Made by a program: the position numbers and the translations under genes | The notes under the pieces: generated by a model | Seen by the model: only the letters and a program-made list of their open reading frames with translations | Databases searched by the model: none | What the model was told of the DNA's origin: nothing | Shown: one piece after another, positions 1 to 5,253 of the stretch | Layout of the letters: each line of letters opens with the position of its first letter | How positions within the stretch are numbered: the first letter of the stretch is position 1 | Assembly (NCBI GenBank): GCA_020355145.1 | Contig: CP070660.1 | Location: forward strand, 1,233,959 to 1,239,211 | From: Deltaproteobacteria bacterium | Lineage (GTDB): Bacteria > Desulfobacterota > DSM-4660 > Desulfatiglandales > B25-G16 | Direction: 5' to 3' | Length of the DNA: 5,253 bases

Positions 1-718
1 ATACGTGATATCCAAGGAAAGGCTAGAGGAGGAAAAGCAGAGATTGACTGGGCGATTAAATGAGATGCTGACTCAGAAAGAAATGGGGGCAGACAGGATC
101 CTATCTGAGGCAAAAAGGGAGTTTGGTGAGGCCATAAGATATCTAAAGGAAAAGGGACCAGAGGGTCAGTTTGAGGCAGCCCAGAGATACACCCGGGCAA
201 AAAGGGATTTAGTGGATGCTATGGGAGGGCTAAAGGAGGAAAGGCAGTCAACTGATAATGTTTCCATTACTATTGGACAGGAGGTTTATCATAAGAGATC
301 CAAAAAGAGAGGCCTGGTCATTGGTATTGATGAGAATTCCTCAAGGGCCCAGATTATAACAGGAAATGTGAAACTTACAGTTGACTCCTCTGAGTTGATT
401 CCAGACCCAGATGCACCTTCTCAACAGGAGGGGGATAGGGGAATGGAAAGGCATTGGTCTGTATCCAGCTCATCCTTGGTTAAAGGGGAGTTAAACCTTA
501 TTGGTTATAATATTGCTGAGGCCCTTCCCCTTGTTGATAGGATGATAGATCAGGCCTTGGTCCATGGATATACAAGGTTAAGGATAATTCATGGCGTTGG
601 TTCAGGGGCCTTAAAAAAGGCTATCAGAGAATATTTAAAGGAAAATTTTTATGTAAAGGATTTTAGCCCCGGAGGTAGGGACGGGGGTAGTGATGGCACA
701 ACAGTAGTTGAGCTTTAG
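1..718 (+). CDS. mutS2: MutS2 family ATPase/Smr-domain protein, C-terminal part (5' truncated by window)
   Basis: The reading frame is open from the first bases (codon TAC at 2-4) to TAG at 716-718. The GTG at 5 is therefore not a real start, and the gene begins upstream. About 238 residues are visible, against roughly 780-800 for a full MutS2, so the core and ATPase domains lie outside. In order they show a charged coiled coil (to about 240, with a typical ILSEAKRE segment), a small KOW-like beta barrel (about 270-400), a polar linker, and a C-terminal Smr domain (about 485-715) with HGVGSG at 590-607 and the family-typical end TTVVEL. MutS2 proteins are known as suppressors of homologous recombination and, in Bacillus, as sensors that split collided ribosomes; the Smr domain binds nucleic acid and in some species cleaves it. 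The usual Smr motif LDLRG reads LNLIG here (491-505), so both the Asp and the Arg are replaced. The 184-base gap to dnaG leaves co-transcription possible but unproven. Confidence 0.93.
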   Translation, partial: YVISKERLEEEKQRLTGRLNEMLTQKEMGADRILSEAKREFGEAIRYLKEKGPEGQFEAAQRYTRAKRDLVDAMGGLKEERQSTDNVSITIGQEVYHKRSKKRGLVIGIDENSSRAQIITGNVKLTVDSSELIPDPDAPSQQEGDRGMERHWSVSSSSLVKGELNLIGYNIAEALPLVDRMIDQALVHGYTRLRIIHGVGSGALKKAIREYLKENFYVKDFSPGGRDGGSDGTTVVEL

Positions 719-742
719 AAGTGACTAAAGTGAACTAAAGTT

Positions 743-844
743 GTGGATAGGATTGCAGATAAGGTACAACAAACAGAACAAATGCTGTCCGTTGATCCTC
801 GGAAAACGGTGAACAAAGGAATTGAGGAATTGAAGGAAAGATGA
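743..844 (+). CDS. possible small ORF (33 codons) between mutS2 and dnaG, unrecognised
   Basis: A GTG at 743 opens 33 codons ending at TGA 842-844. The product would be highly charged and helical-looking, starting (M)DRIADKVQQTEQML and ending KGIEELKER, with no cysteine, signal peptide or membrane segment. An in-frame stop at 731-733 leaves GTG 743 as the earliest likely start; ATG 782 is an internal alternative that would leave only 20 codons. No convincing Shine-Dalgarno precedes GTG 743, and the ORF is in a different frame from dnaG. I do not recognise the protein. It could be a short conserved peptide, a translated leader for dnaG, the remnant of a decayed gene, or chance. The codon choice (GAT, AAG, GAA, AGG) resembles the neighbours, but that is weak evidence at this length. 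Confidence 0.25.
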   Translation: MDRIADKVQQTEQMLSVDPRKTVNKGIEELKER

Positions 845-889
845 AGAGTTGCCTTAAACTCAACAATCACAGGTTAACAGTTAAGCTTT

Positions 890-905
890 AGGCACGTAAA
901 TCGTG
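890..905 (+). promoter_or_regulatory. weak ribosome-binding site and GTG start of dnaG
   Basis: The only Shine-Dalgarno-like bases ahead of dnaG are AGG at 890-892, ten bases before GTG 903. An in-frame TAA at 897-899 excludes any earlier start. The next in-frame GTG or ATG lies beyond the conserved DIVEVI helix and would cut into the fold, so GTG 903 is fixed. The weak site and GTG start suggest a low translation rate, which fits the low primase copy number known in other bacteria. Confidence 0.6.
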
Positions 906-2663
906 GATTTATCAGGGGCAAAAGAAGAGGTAAAGAAGGCAGCGGATATTGTTGAGGTCATCGGACAGTATGTGGAGCTGAAGAAGAGGGGGCAGAATTA
1001 TATCAGCCTTTGCCCATTTCATTCTGAAAGATCACCTTCTTTTACCGTTAACCAGGCCAAACAGATATATCATTGTTTCGGTTGTGGTAAGGGTGGTGAT
1101 GTCTTTACCTTTTGGATGGAGTATCATAATATGTCTTTTCCCCAGTCACTCAGGGATCTGGCTGAGCGTTATAGTATTCCCCTGCCTCAAGATAGAAACC
1201 TATATGCTGAAAGAAAGAGGGCTGAATTAAGAGAGCTTTTATTTAAGATAAATGGGCTTGCAGCCGACTATTTTCATAACATCCTAGTAAGGTCTGCTGA
1301 TGGAAGGCCTGGGAGGGAATATTTTTCGAGGCGGCATATATCTCAAGAGACTGTTTCCGCATTTAGACTTGGATATGCTGTCAATAAGTGGGATGGATTG
1401 ATCGATTATCTTAGATCTAAGAATATTTCCCTGGATATAGGGGCAAAGGCCGGACTTCTTATTCCCAAGAAAGATGGACACTATTATGATCATTTCAGGG
1501 GCAGGATAATGTTTCCTATCTTTGATCTCAATCATCAAATTATCGGCTTTGGGGGCAGGAGCTTAGATGACTCCCCGCCTAAGTATATTAATACCCCAGA
1601 GACACCACTATATCATAAAGGAGATTCCTTATATGGCCTTGATTCTGCATCTAAGAATATCAGGGAAAGGGGCCTGGCGATAATTGTAGAGGGATACATG
1701 GATATGCTGGTCCTTAGACAACATGGCATTTCAAATGCAGTTGCCATTTTAGGGACCGCACTTACGAGTGATCAGATAAGGAGGTTAAAAGGCTACACAA
1801 AGGATGTTGTAGTCTTATTTGACCCCGATGATGCGGGACGTGAAGCCGCATTGAGGAGTTTCCCCTTATTCTTGAATGAAGGTATTTCCGCAAAGGTCCT
1901 CGTCCTTCCTCAAGGTGAAGACCCGGACAGTTTTGTAAATAGGTATGGAGCGGATGAGTTTAAGGAACTTCTAAAAGGGGCGACCCCTATTTTTGATTTC
2001 TATCTGGATCAGGCATTAGCGCATATGGATACCGGGGTTGATGGAAAGATTAAGGTATTGAGAGAGGCCTTGCCCATATTTATGGACTTAGAACAGGGAG
2101 CTACCAGGTTTTTATATGTGCACAGGTTTTCAGAGAAGACAGGTATTAATGAGGCTATTGTCTCGGAAGAATTAAGGCATCGGGAGGATAATAGGTCAGA
2201 AGGCAGGAAAACCTCCCAGCTTAAAGAGAGATTTTTTTCGGATAAAGATCCAAGGAAATACGGCACTGATCTACAATTTCTCAACCTACTGGTCCACTAT
2301 CCTGAGACAATAGACGTCTTCAAGGATAAGGAATGGGAATTGATTGTCTCTGATCCGGAGATCATTAAGATTATCAGGGTCTTGATGGAACAATTTCCCT
2401 CTGGAGTAAACCTGGATAGGATTGAGGAATTTCTTGATAGCCCTGGGGCAAGGGAACAAATTAGGGTTATCCTAATGTCTAAGCCTTTCTATGTTAAGGA
2501 ATTGGTTGACCAGGCAGTTAGTGAATTTTCCAAAAAGATAGCCAAGATTAAGATCTCTCAATCCATCAGCCATGCTAAGACTGAAGGTGATATGGAGATG
2601 CTAAATTGGCTGGTAAAGGCAAGGCGAGATCTTGATCTAAGTAACAAAGGGAATTCTTCATAA
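903..2663 (+). CDS. dnaG: DNA primase DnaG
   Basis: DnaG is the replicative primase that makes short RNA primers at the fork together with the DnaB helicase. The 586 residues match the family length (about 580-600). The N-terminal CHC2 zinc-binding domain has C37, H40, C58 and C61 (LCPFH ... HCFGCG). The RNA-polymerase core has the conserved segments HFRGRIMFPIFD (about 197-208) and IGFGGRSLDD (about 214-223). The TOPRIM fold carries EGYMD with catalytic E263, followed by FDPDDAGREA with metal ligands D307 and D309. The last 150 or so residues are divergent and helical, as expected for the DnaB-interacting domain. All catalytic residues I can check are intact. The start is GTG 903, with an in-frame stop two codons upstream. 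rpoD follows after 12 bases, and its Shine-Dalgarno overlaps the dnaG stop, so the two genes are almost certainly co-transcribed. Confidence 0.98.
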   Translation: MDLSGAKEEVKKAADIVEVIGQYVELKKRGQNYISLCPFHSERSPSFTVNQAKQIYHCFGCGKGGDVFTFWMEYHNMSFPQSLRDLAERYSIPLPQDRNLYAERKRAELRELLFKINGLAADYFHNILVRSADGRPGREYFSRRHISQETVSAFRLGYAVNKWDGLIDYLRSKNISLDIGAKAGLLIPKKDGHYYDHFRGRIMFPIFDLNHQIIGFGGRSLDDSPPKYINTPETPLYHKGDSLYGLDSASKNIRERGLAIIVEGYMDMLVLRQHGISNAVAILGTALTSDQIRRLKGYTKDVVVLFDPDDAGREAALRSFPLFLNEGISAKVLVLPQGEDPDSFVNRYGADEFKELLKGATPIFDFYLDQALAHMDTGVDGKIKVLREALPIFMDLEQGATRFLYVHRFSEKTGINEAIVSEELRHREDNRSEGRKTSQLKERFFSDKDPRKYGTDLQFLNLLVHYPETIDVFKDKEWELIVSDPEIIKIIRVLMEQFPSGVNLDRIEEFLDSPGAREQIRVILMSKPFYVKELVDQAVSEFSKKIAKIKISQSISHAKTEGDMEMLNWLVKARRDLDLSNKGNSS

Positions 2664-2668
2664 AGGAG
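2663..2668 (+). promoter_or_regulatory. strong Shine-Dalgarno of rpoD overlapping the dnaG stop
   Basis: AAGGAG at 2663-2668 shares its first base with the dnaG stop codon TAA (2661-2663) and lies seven bases before ATG 2676. This near-consensus site decides the rpoD start. Ribosomes ending dnaG would finish directly on it, so translational coupling is plausible, while the strong site also allows independent initiation. Confidence 0.85.
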
Positions 2669-2675
2669 ATTATAG

Positions 2676-4439
2676 ATGGCAAAGGATGGTGATGAGATTA
2701 ACCTAAGGAGGTTAATCAACATCGGCAAGGAGAAGGGTTACATTACCTACCAGGAGCTGAATGAAGATTTATCCGATGACGTAATATCATCAGAAGAGAT
2801 TGATGACCTGTTGCAGATGTTTGAAGATTTGAATATCAAGGTAGTAAGTGAGCCTGCCGGTGAACAGATTGAAAAGGTTAAAAAGCCCGAGAAGACCGAG
2901 GGAGAAAGAAAAGAAGGAAAGGGCTCACTTAGTGAAATCGACGAGGAGTTTGCAAAAAAGATATATGATCCGGTCAAGATATATCTAAGGGAGATGGGTC
3001 TTGTCTCCTTGCTAAGCAGGGAAGGAGAAGTGGAGATAGCAAAGAGGATCGAGGCAGGCGAAAATCAGATACTGGATGCCCTCATTAGATGTCGTATAGG
3101 TGTAGAGTATATAGGAGAGTTAGGTAATGATCTAGAGGCTGGGGCACTAAAGGTGAGAGATATAGTCAATGATATAGAGGATGAATATAATTTTCATCAA
3201 ATCGGTCAGAGAAGGGGTTTCTTGCTTAACCTCATAGATAAGATGGGGAGCCTGGATGAGGAGATCTGTACGTGTCGGAGGAATTTGAAGGATCATTGTA
3301 ATTCAGCTCAGAGAAAAAGGCTAAATGCGACCATTGATAGGACGCAAAAGAAGATCTTCGAGATGATGAAGTCATTTAAAATGGAAAAGATGCATATTCA
3401 GAAGATGGTCGAAAGATTTAAGGAGATCCTCAACCGTTCAGAGGAATTAGAAAGACAGTTGGCTGATTATTTGGTAAAGGCAGGTGGAAAACCAGTGTCT
3501 TATTTAGAAGAATGCCTGGAGGAGTTATCAACTACCGAAGAAGGTGGTGAGAAGGTCAAGGCCTTAAATTTACCAAGAGAAGAGATTTCATCTCTAGTAG
3601 CTAAAATAAGAGAAACCAAGGATCATATTGATGAGATAGAGGATAGGACAACTATGCCCTCAAAGAGGTTGAGGAGGTTAGATAGGGAGATAGATACCGG
3701 CTTGAGGAAGTTAAAGACCGCTAAGAATGAGCTTATAAAAGCCAATCTTAGATTGGTTGTAAGCATCGCAAAGAAATATACCAATAGAGGCCTTCAATTC
3801 CTTGATCTTATCCAGGAGGGGAATATCGGCTTGATGAAGGCGGTGGATAAGTTTGAGTATCAAAGAGGATATAAATTCAGTACCTATGCTACCTGGTGGA
3901 TTAGACAGGCTATAACAAGGGCCATTGCTGATCAGGCAAGGACGATAAGGATCCCGGTTCATATGATAGAGACCATTAACAAGCTTATTAAGATCTCACG
4001 GAGCCTGGTTCAAGAGCATGGCAGGGAGCCAAACCCGGAGGAGATTGCAGAGAGGATGGGGTTCCCCCTGGAAAAGGTGCGGAAGGTCTTGAAGATAGCC
4101 AAAGAGCCCATTTCTCTGGAAACACCTATTGGCGAAGAAGAAGATAGCCATTTAGGGGATTTCATAGAGGATAAGAAGATAATGTCCCCAGTTGAGGCGG
4201 TTACGAAGTTTGACTTAGGTGAACAGACAAGAAAGGTGATGACTAGCCTGACGCCAAGAGAAGAAAAGGTATTGAGAAAGAGATTCGGTGTAGGTGAAAA
4301 GGCCGATCATACCTTGGAAGAGGTAGGAAGAGAATTTAGCGTTACAAGGGAGAGAATAAGGCAGATAGAGGCTAAGGCCTTAAGGAAACTGAGACATCCA
4401 AGGAGAAGGAAAGTATTGGAGAGCTTTACCGAATCTTAG
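2676..4439 (+). CDS. rpoD: RNA polymerase primary sigma factor RpoD (sigma70)
   Basis: RpoD is the housekeeping sigma factor that recruits core RNA polymerase to -35/-10 promoters. The 587 residues show all sigma70 regions. Region 1.1 (about 1-56) marks a group 1 sigma. Region 1.2 (about 97-130) contains DPVKIYLREMG. A long non-conserved region (about 131-345) follows. Region 2 (about 350-425) has NLRLVVSIAKKYTNRG, the core-binding LDLIQEGNIGLMKAVDKF and the -10-reading FSTYATWWIRQAITRAI. Regions 3.0-3.2 (about 426-505) include IRIPVHM and the sigma finger SLETPIGEEEDSHLGDF. Region 4 (about 515-582) ends in the -35-reading helix-turn-helix TLEEVGREFSVTRERIRQIE. The intact region 1.1 and the non-conserved region rule out a stationary-phase or alternative paralogue. 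Odd point: the non-conserved region carries C198, C200, H207 and C208 close together. The start is ATG 2676 with a near-consensus Shine-Dalgarno, directly downstream of dnaG in an operon-like arrangement. Confidence 0.98.
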   Translation: MAKDGDEINLRRLINIGKEKGYITYQELNEDLSDDVISSEEIDDLLQMFEDLNIKVVSEPAGEQIEKVKKPEKTEGERKEGKGSLSEIDEEFAKKIYDPVKIYLREMGLVSLLSREGEVEIAKRIEAGENQILDALIRCRIGVEYIGELGNDLEAGALKVRDIVNDIEDEYNFHQIGQRRGFLLNLIDKMGSLDEEICTCRRNLKDHCNSAQRKRLNATIDRTQKKIFEMMKSFKMEKMHIQKMVERFKEILNRSEELERQLADYLVKAGGKPVSYLEECLEELSTTEEGGEKVKALNLPREEISSLVAKIRETKDHIDEIEDRTTMPSKRLRRLDREIDTGLRKLKTAKNELIKANLRLVVSIAKKYTNRGLQFLDLIQEGNIGLMKAVDKFEYQRGYKFSTYATWWIRQAITRAIADQARTIRIPVHMIETINKLIKISRSLVQEHGREPNPEEIAERMGFPLEKVRKVLKIAKEPISLETPIGEEEDSHLGDFIEDKKIMSPVEAVTKFDLGEQTRKVMTSLTPREEKVLRKRFGVGEKADHTLEEVGREFSVTRERIRQIEAKALRKLRHPRRRKVLESFTES

Positions 4440-4466
4440 GCAAGGCCCTAAACGACTTTATTTCCC

Positions 4467-4503
4467 TTGACATCTAAATTTCGATTCAGTTACCATGACC
4501 CGA
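4467..4503 (+). promoter_or_regulatory. sigma70-type promoter for the tRNA
   Basis: A perfect -35 hexamer TTGACA (4467-4472) is followed after 18 bases by TACCAT (4491-4496), four of six matches to TATAAT. The predicted start is near 4503, about 12 bases before the mature tRNA 5' end. The stretch between -10 and start, GACCCG, is GC-rich, which is the discriminator type associated with stringent (ppGpp) control of stable-RNA promoters. The site falls in the rpoD-tRNA gap, so the tRNA probably has its own promoter besides any read-through from rpoD. Confidence 0.6.
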
Positions 4504-4514
4504 TAGCAAGAAAA

Positions 4515-4587
4515 GGGCCCATAGCTCAGTTGGAAGAGCCACCGGCTCATAACCGGTAGGTCCCTGGTTCGAGGCCAGGTGGGCCCA
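4515..4587 (+). tRNA. tRNA with CAU anticodon, probably tRNA-Ile2 (lysidine type), possibly elongator tRNA-Met
   Basis: The cloverleaf folds completely. The acceptor stem is GGGCCCA (4515-4521) with TGGGCCC (4580-4586) and discriminator A 4587. The D stem is GCTC/GAGC (4524-4527, 4536-4539) with an 8-base loop holding the GG pair. The anticodon stem is ACCGG/CCGGT (4541-4545, 4553-4557) around loop CTCATAA with CAT at 4548-4550. The variable loop has 5 bases, and the T stem CCTGG/CCAGG encloses TTCGAGG. It is not an initiator: bases 1 and 72 pair, and the three GC pairs typical next to an initiator anticodon loop are absent. CAU is read either as Met or, after TilS converts C34 to lysidine, as Ile (AUA). 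A73, C4:G69, C5:G68 and an anticodon arm close to my recollection of Bacillus tRNA-Ile2 favour Ile2, but this is inference. The 3' CCA is not encoded (TAA follows), so a CCA-adding enzyme is needed. Confidence 0.96.
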
Positions 4588-4623
4588 TAATGGATTTCTT
4601 TTAAAATGTTCATCTCAAGGAAA

Positions 4624-4664
4624 AGAGGGTGCCCTTTTAAGACAGGACGCCCTCTCATTTTTTC
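4624..4664 (+). terminator. Rho-independent terminator after the tRNA
   Basis: Bases 4624-4631 (AGAGGGTG) pair with 4648-4655 (CGCCCTCT) as eight base pairs including one G-U. A C/A mismatch and two more GC pairs extend the stem to a 10-base loop (4635-4644). Two bases after the stem comes a run of six T (4658-4663). It ends the tRNA transcript and separates it from the COG1579 gene that starts about 30 bases further on. Confidence 0.85.
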
Positions 4665-4683
4665 CGATAAAGGCTATTTATTT

Positions 4684-4697
4684 AAGGTGTGAAATTG
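4684..4697 (+). promoter_or_regulatory. ribosome-binding site and TTG start of the COG1579 gene
   Basis: AAGGTG at 4684-4689 lies five bases before TTG 4695, the best-supported start. An in-frame GTG at 4689 is too close to the same AAGG. A second copy of TTAAGGT (4708-4714) lies seven bases before ATG 4722, which would make a protein nine residues shorter. I prefer TTG 4695 because the first helix of the family usually begins several residues before the LxxIQxID-like segment, but the choice is open. Confidence 0.5.
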
Positions 4698-5253
4698 GAT
4701 GAAAAACTTAAGGTAGTCTTGATGATACAGTCAATTGATACTCGATTTGATGAGATAAGAAGGGAAAAGGAACAGACACCTAAGGAGATTGAAAAATTAA
4801 AGGCCGACCTTGATCTTTTAAGAAACGCCATGGACCAGGATTTATCTACCCTTGAAGAGCTAAATAAAGGCAGAAGGAAAGTCGAAAGGGAGTTAGAAGA
4901 GATAGAGCCTAAATTTAAGAAAAGCAAGTTAAGGCTTAACGAGGTAAAGTCAAATAGGGAATATCAGGCAATCCTGAAAGAGATTGAAGAGCTTAAGGAG
5001 CTTACATTCCAAAAAGAGGAGATGGTGATAAAGTGGATGGAGGAGATCGAGATCCAGGAAAAGGAATGTGCGGGCAATAATGCTAGATGGGAGGAATCTC
5101 AGAAGGAATATGAAAACAAGGAAAGGAAGTTTTCAGAAAGGATAAAAGAGCTCGATACAGAGGTTCAGTCGCTTAATGATAGAAGGGGCAAATTGTCCCA
5201 AAAGGTTGATCAGGATCTATTAAGAAGGTATGATAGTTTAAGGATGCATTTAA
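4695..5253 (+). CDS. COG1579/DUF164 coiled-coil zinc-ribbon protein, N-terminal part (3' truncated by window)
   Basis: An open frame runs from TTG 4695 to the window end without a stop (186 codons). Almost all of it is charged, heptad-like alpha helix, rich in Glu, Lys and Leu. It opens with a segment ending VVLMIQSIDTRFDEI, as DUF164 proteins do. It carries the family hallmark SNREYQAILKEIEEL (residues 86-100, from 4950) at the helical hairpin turn, and ends in RRGKLSQKV ... LLRRYDSLR, the part just ahead of the C4 zinc ribbon, which lies outside the window. Full-length members have about 230-250 residues. There is no signal peptide or membrane segment, so it should be cytoplasmic. Relatives HP0958 of Helicobacter pylori and CT398 of Chlamydia bind sigma54 and secretion/flagellar export components, but most members are uncharacterised and this role cannot be assumed. 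It lies about 30 bases after the tRNA terminator, and I found no convincing promoter of its own. A generic coiled-coil protein is the alternative, made unlikely by the NREYQ motif. Confidence 0.88.
   Translation, partial: MDEKLKVVLMIQSIDTRFDEIRREKEQTPKEIEKLKADLDLLRNAMDQDLSTLEELNKGRRKVERELEEIEPKFKKSKLRLNEVKSNREYQAILKEIEELKELTFQKEEMVIKWMEEIEIQEKECAGNNARWEESQKEYENKERKFSERIKELDTEVQSLNDRRGKLSQKVDQDLLRRYDSLRMHL

Noticed and set aside
5..7. GTG at position 5 as the start of the first gene
   Set aside because: The frame is open to the window edge, and the coiled coil, KOW-like and Smr domains are only the C-terminal part of MutS2.
721..740. Imperfect tandem repeat GTGACTAAA / GTGAACTAAA after mutS2
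   Set aside because: There are only two short imperfect copies, with no further units or symmetry to suggest an operator.
742..750. DnaA-box-like TGTGGATAG ahead of dnaG
   Set aside because: It is a single 9-base match with one mismatch and no companion boxes or AT-rich unwinding element, so chance is a sufficient explanation.
849..879. Possible promoter TTGCCT with TTAACA ahead of dnaG
   Set aside because: The -10 matches consensus at only two of six positions, so a promoter cannot be supported.
1284..2284. Minus-strand open frames inside dnaG (1284-1538 and 2009-2284)
   Set aside because: They lie fully inside a gene with all catalytic motifs intact, and their translations are low-complexity with no recognisable domain.
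2747..3962. Minus-strand open frames inside rpoD (2747-2977 and 3711-3962)
   Set aside because: These are antisense shadows of the conserved sigma factor; the first is Ser/Phe-rich because it mirrors purine-rich coding sequence.
4436..4463. Hairpin TTAGG/CCTAA over the rpoD stop followed by a T-rich stretch
   Set aside because: The stem has only five base pairs, two of them GC, and the T-rich stretch is interrupted and starts several bases later; too weak to call a terminator.
4515..4587. Initiator tRNA-fMet
   Set aside because: Bases 1 and 72 are paired, and the three consecutive G:C pairs next to the anticodon loop are missing.
4458..4658. Minus-strand open frame covering the tRNA
   Set aside because: It spans the tRNA promoter, the whole tRNA and most of the terminator, so it is not a protein gene.
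4682..4927. Minus-strand open frame opposite the COG1579 gene
   Set aside because: It mirrors the coiled coil; the + strand frame carries the NREYQ family motif and stays open to the window end.

Overview
This window is a stretch of bacterial housekeeping genes, all on the + strand. The order is 3' end of mutS2, then dnaG (primase), rpoD (primary sigma factor), a tRNA with anticodon CAU, and the 5' part of a COG1579/DUF164 coiled-coil zinc-ribbon protein. From memory of genome context, mutS2-dnaG-rpoD followed by a tRNA and a DUF164 gene resembles the macromolecular-synthesis region of Desulfobacterota (Deltaproteobacteria such as Geobacter) and neighbouring phyla. RpoD carries a large (about 210-residue) non-conserved region of the Gram-negative type. 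Base composition is moderately AT-rich, arginine is mostly AGG/AGA, and the + strand is purine-rich. I infer a Desulfobacterota-like or related Gram-negative anaerobe, but the sequence alone does not fix the phylum.

Layout. Positions 1-718 hold the C-terminal part of MutS2 (coiled coil, KOW-like barrel, Smr domain), cut by the window start. Positions 719-902 are a 184-base gap with a possible 33-codon ORF (743-844) and small inverted repeats just ahead of dnaG. Positions 903-2663 are complete dnaG, with a GTG start and a weak ribosome-binding site. Positions 2676-4439 are complete rpoD, with a strong Shine-Dalgarno sequence overlapping the dnaG stop. Positions 4440-4664 are a self-contained tRNA unit: a sigma70-type promoter, a tRNA-CAU (probably Ile2) and an intrinsic terminator. 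From about 4695 to the window end is the N-terminal coiled coil of a COG1579/DUF164 protein, cut before its zinc ribbon.

How they work together. DnaG primes replication and RpoD directs RNA polymerase to housekeeping promoters. MutS2 proteins act on collided ribosomes and/or recombination intermediates. The dnaG-rpoD pair looks translationally tuned so that little primase and much sigma factor come from one transcript. COG1579 relatives in Helicobacter (HP0958) and Chlamydia (CT398) bind sigma54, so a position beside a sigma gene is suggestive but unproven.

I see no mobile element, CRISPR array, toxin-antitoxin module or other accessory system. The points worth a second look are modest: a degenerate Smr DLR motif in MutS2, a Cys/His cluster in the sigma-factor non-conserved region, the small ORF before dnaG, and the identity and promoter architecture of the tRNA.
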